Origin: Dokdonella_A sp036518555 | GTDB lineage: Bacteria; Pseudomonadota; Gammaproteobacteria; Xanthomonadales; Rhodanobacteraceae | Assembly: GCF_036518555.1 (NCBI RefSeq) | Contig: NZ_DATDMY010000271.1 | Location: forward strand, 1 to 8,876 | Direction: 5' to 3' | DNA length: 8,876 nt | Shown here: positions 7,285-8,876 of the stretch, one piece after another | Layout: each line of letters opens with the position of its first letter | How positions within the stretch are numbered: position 1 is the stretch's first letter | Made by a program: the position numbers and the translations under genes | The notes under the pieces: generated by a model | What the model saw: the letters and a program-made list of their open reading frames with translations, nothing else | The model's database searches: none | Told to the model about the DNA's origin: nothing

Positions 7285-7797
7285 TCACGTGCCGTCGCCG
7301 TACGGCGCGTCGAAGCCTTCGCGGAAGATCACCAGCGCATCGCTGTCGGTCGCGCCGACCGTGGCCGAGTTCCAGGTGGCGTCGACCGAATTGTCGATCG
7401 TGTCGCCGCTCGCGTCGACGCGCACCGGCGCATGCACGAGCCAGGTCAGGCTGTTGCCGACCGGGATCTCCATGCCCGCGTCGACGAGGGGACCCGAGCC
7501 GCTGTCGGTGCAGATCGCGCCGACACCGCTCGGCAGGCAGATCCAGGTCGTATAGGCAGGGTCGAGCTGCGGCGGGAACGCGTTCGCGATGCTCACTCCG
7601 GTCGCGTCCGCGGCACCCGTGTTCGCGAGCGTGACGGTGTAGTCGAGGTAGCCGCCGTAGCGCGCGAAGTCGTGCGCATCGTCGATCGTGATCGTGAGCC
7701 CCGCGGGCGTGCCGGCGGCCGCGAGGCCGCTCGTGACGAGCGCTGCGATCATCAGCGAAAACGCAGCGCTGCGGCGAAGCGGGTCGATCCCTTGCAT
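7285..7797 (-). CDS. Small secreted protein with a single DUF11 domain
   Basis: This is a 170-residue exported protein with no known activity. A signal peptide (about 1-28, core AAFSLMIAALVTSGLAAA) precedes one DUF11-type beta-sandwich. That domain shows YLDYTVTLANTGAADATGVSI (50-70), NAFPPQLDP (72-80) and a Cys87/Cys96 pair in WICLPSGVGAIC that may form a disulfide. Domains of this kind are usually repeated many times in large surface proteins; here there is one. The protein ends DALVIFREGFDAPYGDGT. This recalls the IFxDGF[ED] tails I remember from secreted proteins of Xanthomonadales, whose role is unknown. AGGGG nine bases before the ATG supports this start, and the longer upstream frame (to 8217) overlaps galU antisense-like and is rejected. 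It likely heads a two-gene unit with the PLP enzyme. What a secreted structural domain has in common with a cytoplasmic lyase is unclear. Confidence 0.8.
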   Translation of the reverse strand: MQGIDPLRRSAAFSLMIAALVTSGLAAAGTPAGLTITIDDAHDFARYGGYLDYTVTLANTGAADATGVSIANAFPPQLDPAYTTWICLPSGVGAICTDSGSGPLVDAGMEIPVGNSLTWLVHAPVRVDASGDTIDNSVDATWNSATVGATDSDALVIFREGFDAPYGDGT

Positions 7798-7838
7798 CGT
7801 TCGAATCCCCTGTGGCGACCTGCGGCAGCCGTCGCGGG

Positions 7839-7844
7839 ATTCTA
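7839..7844 (-). promoter_or_regulatory. Putative -10 box (TAGAAT) for the DUF11 gene
   Basis: Read on the minus strand, TAGAAT matches the sigma-70 -10 consensus at five of six bases and lies about 40 bases before the DUF11 ATG at 7797. No convincing -35 is seen at normal spacing. It suggests that the DUF11 and PLP-enzyme genes can be transcribed independently of galU. Confidence 0.4.
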
Positions 7845-7847
7845 GGC

Positions 7848-7865
7848 AAATGCGGCCGCAGCCGC
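7848..7865 (-). terminator. Weak terminator-like hairpin after galU
   Basis: On the minus strand, GCGGC and GCCGC pair around TGCG (7852-7865), followed by A and TTT (7850-7848), 29 bases after the galU stop. A 5-bp stem and a three-base T-run make a weak intrinsic terminator at best. The same bases include the perfect palindrome TGCGGCCGCA (7851-7860), so the hairpin may simply be a GC-rich coincidence. Confidence 0.25.
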
Positions 7866-7894
7866 CAGCGCGCCGGTGATCTCCGCTCGAACGC

Positions 7895-8770
7895 TCAGCG
7901 CATGCCCGCGATGAACTCGCGCGTTGCCGGTGCGAGCGCGGGATCCGCAAGCGCCATCGCGAGCGTCGCCTTGACGAGGCCGAGCTTGTTGCCGCAGTCG
8001 AACCGCGTGCCCTCGAACCGGTAAGCGAGCACGCTCTGCTCGCCGAGCAGCGCCTCGATCGCGTCGGTGAGCTGGATTTCCCCGCCGGCGCCCGGGGTGG
8101 TCTTCTCGAGCAGCGCGAAGATGCGCCCCGGCAGCACGTAGCGGCCGACGATCGCGAGGTTCGACGGCGCGACCTCGGGCTTCGGCTTTTCGACCACGAG
8201 CTTGACCTTCGCGGCACGGTCGGACATCGGCGTCGCGTCGACGATGCCGTACTTGTTGGTCTCGTCGCGCGGCACTTCCTCGACCGCGATCACGCCTGCG
8301 TCCTGCGCCTGCGCGAGCTCGGCCATCTGGCGCAGCGCGCCGGCGCCGGCGCCGTTCCAGATGAGGTCGTCGGGCAGCACCACGCCGAACGGCTCGTCGC
8401 CGACCACGGGCTTCGCGCACAGCACGGCGTGGCCGAGGCCGAGCGCCTCGGGCTGCGTCACGAACACGCAGCGCACGTGCTTGGGCAACGTGCCCTGCAC
8501 CATCGCGAGCAGGTCGTTCTTGCCGGACTGGGCGAGCTTGCTCTCCAGTTCGTACGCCTTGTCGAAGTAGTCGGCGATCGCGTGCTTGTAGCGGTTGGTG
8601 ACGAACACGAGCGTGTCGGCGCCGGCGTCGACGGCTTCGTCGACGGCGTACTGGATCAGCGGCCGGTCCAGAACGGGAAGCATTTCCTTCGCGACGACCT
8701 TGGTCGCCGGCAGGAAGCGCGTGCCGAGCCCGGCGACGGGAAAGACGACCTTGCGCAAACGTTGGCTCAT
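7895..8770 (-). CDS. galU: UTP-glucose-1-phosphate uridylyltransferase
   Basis: This enzyme makes UDP-glucose from UTP and glucose-1-phosphate in the cytoplasm, supplying sugar donors for lipopolysaccharide, exopolysaccharide and UDP-glucuronate. The 291 residues match the family. The nucleotidyltransferase signature PVAGLGTRFLPATK (11-24) with Lys29-Glu30 in KEMLPV comes first. Then come QPEALGLGHA (107-115), the metal/nucleotide region PDD (133-135), VEKP (193-196), GGEIQLTD (229-236) and FDCGNKLG (257-264). The usual proline before KEMLP is Ala28 here, a mild variation. A strong Shine-Dalgarno (AAGGA) precedes the ATG by six bases. It lies 24 bp downstream of another gene's stop on the same strand, so it probably belongs to a larger operon. 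RfbA-type thymidylyltransferases are less likely given these motifs. Confidence 0.95.
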   Translation of the reverse strand: MSQRLRKVVFPVAGLGTRFLPATKVVAKEMLPVLDRPLIQYAVDEAVDAGADTLVFVTNRYKHAIADYFDKAYELESKLAQSGKNDLLAMVQGTLPKHVRCVFVTQPEALGLGHAVLCAKPVVGDEPFGVVLPDDLIWNGAGAGALRQMAELAQAQDAGVIAVEEVPRDETNKYGIVDATPMSDRAAKVKLVVEKPKPEVAPSNLAIVGRYVLPGRIFALLEKTTPGAGGEIQLTDAIEALLGEQSVLAYRFEGTRFDCGNKLGLVKATLAMALADPALAPATREFIAGMR

Positions 8771-8776
8771 GCGATG

Positions 8777-8781
8777 TCCTT
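8777..8781 (-). promoter_or_regulatory. Ribosome binding site of galU
   Basis: AAGGA on the minus strand lies six bases before the galU ATG, with near-ideal sequence and spacing. It falls in the 24-bp gap after the preceding gene's stop, consistent with operon translation. Confidence 0.75.
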
Positions 8782-8794
8782 GTTGGATGGCCCT

Positions 8795-8875
8795 TCAGCG
8801 CGGGCCGAACGTGACGACGTTGTCGGTCGTCGCCGCAGCGTCGACCGACGCGAACTCGGGCAGCAGCTGGTCGAG
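8795..8875 (-). CDS. C-terminal end of an unidentified gene upstream of galU (partial)
   Basis: This frame is open from the window edge to a TGA at 8797-8795 and encodes 26 residues that start LDQLLPEFASVDA and end NVVTFGPR. Another frame could be open over so short a stretch. I chose this one because it ends 24 bp before galU, just ahead of the galU ribosome binding site. I do not recognise the family. A polysaccharide or nucleotide-sugar gene would be a natural galU neighbour, but that is a guess from context only. Confidence 0.4.
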   Translation of the reverse strand, partial: LDQLLPEFASVDAAATTDNVVTFGPR

Positions 8876-8876
8876 A

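Noticed and set aside
6162..7634. 490-codon plus-strand open frame across the PLP enzyme and DUF11 gene
   Set aside because: Extreme Arg content, no motif, and it spans the junction of two well-supported minus-strand genes.
7851..7860. TGCGGCCGCA palindrome as a regulator operator
   Set aside because: A 10-bp GC palindrome is expected by chance in such DNA and nothing else marks it as an operator; it is noted only as part of the weak hairpin after galU.

Overview
The window is high-GC (roughly two-thirds G+C by eye), gene-dense bacterial chromosome. I found no rRNA, tRNA, CRISPR array, transposase or phage gene. The mix of genes suggests a gammaproteobacterium of the Xanthomonadales/Lysobacterales type, perhaps near Rhodanobacteraceae. 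The reasons are a FadN-type beta-oxidation enzyme followed by its thiolase, a small secreted DUF11 protein ending in an IFxxGF-like tail, and palindromic repeats whose translation resembles the VIPAKAGIQ-type intergenic repeats. The placement rests on remembered family resemblance, not on a search.

Layout. Positions 2-3718 (+) hold a fatty-acid beta-oxidation pair. The first is a bifunctional 3-hydroxyacyl-CoA dehydrogenase/enoyl-CoA hydratase (fadN/yusL type, 5' end cut by the window edge). The second is the acetyl-CoA acyltransferase (fadA-like thiolase). They are 132 bp apart. The gap holds two inverted copies of a 26-nt palindromic repeat and a perfect 10-bp hairpin that abuts the thiolase ribosome binding site. 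Together the two enzymes would carry out hydration, oxidation and thiolysis of enoyl-CoA.

Positions 3755-5550 (-) hold two exported proteins of unknown role: a small NTF2-like periplasmic protein and a predicted lipoprotein with a faint CpcT/CpeT resemblance. A 320-bp non-coding gap separates them. Divergent from the lipoprotein gene is a 139-residue three-helix membrane protein (5654-6073, +), with a likely -10 box in the shared 103-bp intergenic region.

Positions 6087-8876 (-) hold a run of genes on one strand. In transcription order they are the last 26 codons of an unidentified gene, galU (UTP-glucose-1-phosphate uridylyltransferase), a 170-residue secreted single-DUF11 protein, and a Cys/Met-metabolism PLP enzyme with several non-standard motif residues. 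A weak hairpin and a TAGAAT -10-like box between galU and the DUF11 gene suggest that the last two genes form their own transcription unit.

Most of the window is ordinary housekeeping metabolism. The points worth a second look are the repeat/hairpin complex between fadN and fadA, a palindrome-containing apparent insertion inside the fadN reading frame, and the odd pairing of a secreted DUF11 protein with a divergent PLP lyase. I see no convincing new multi-gene system.
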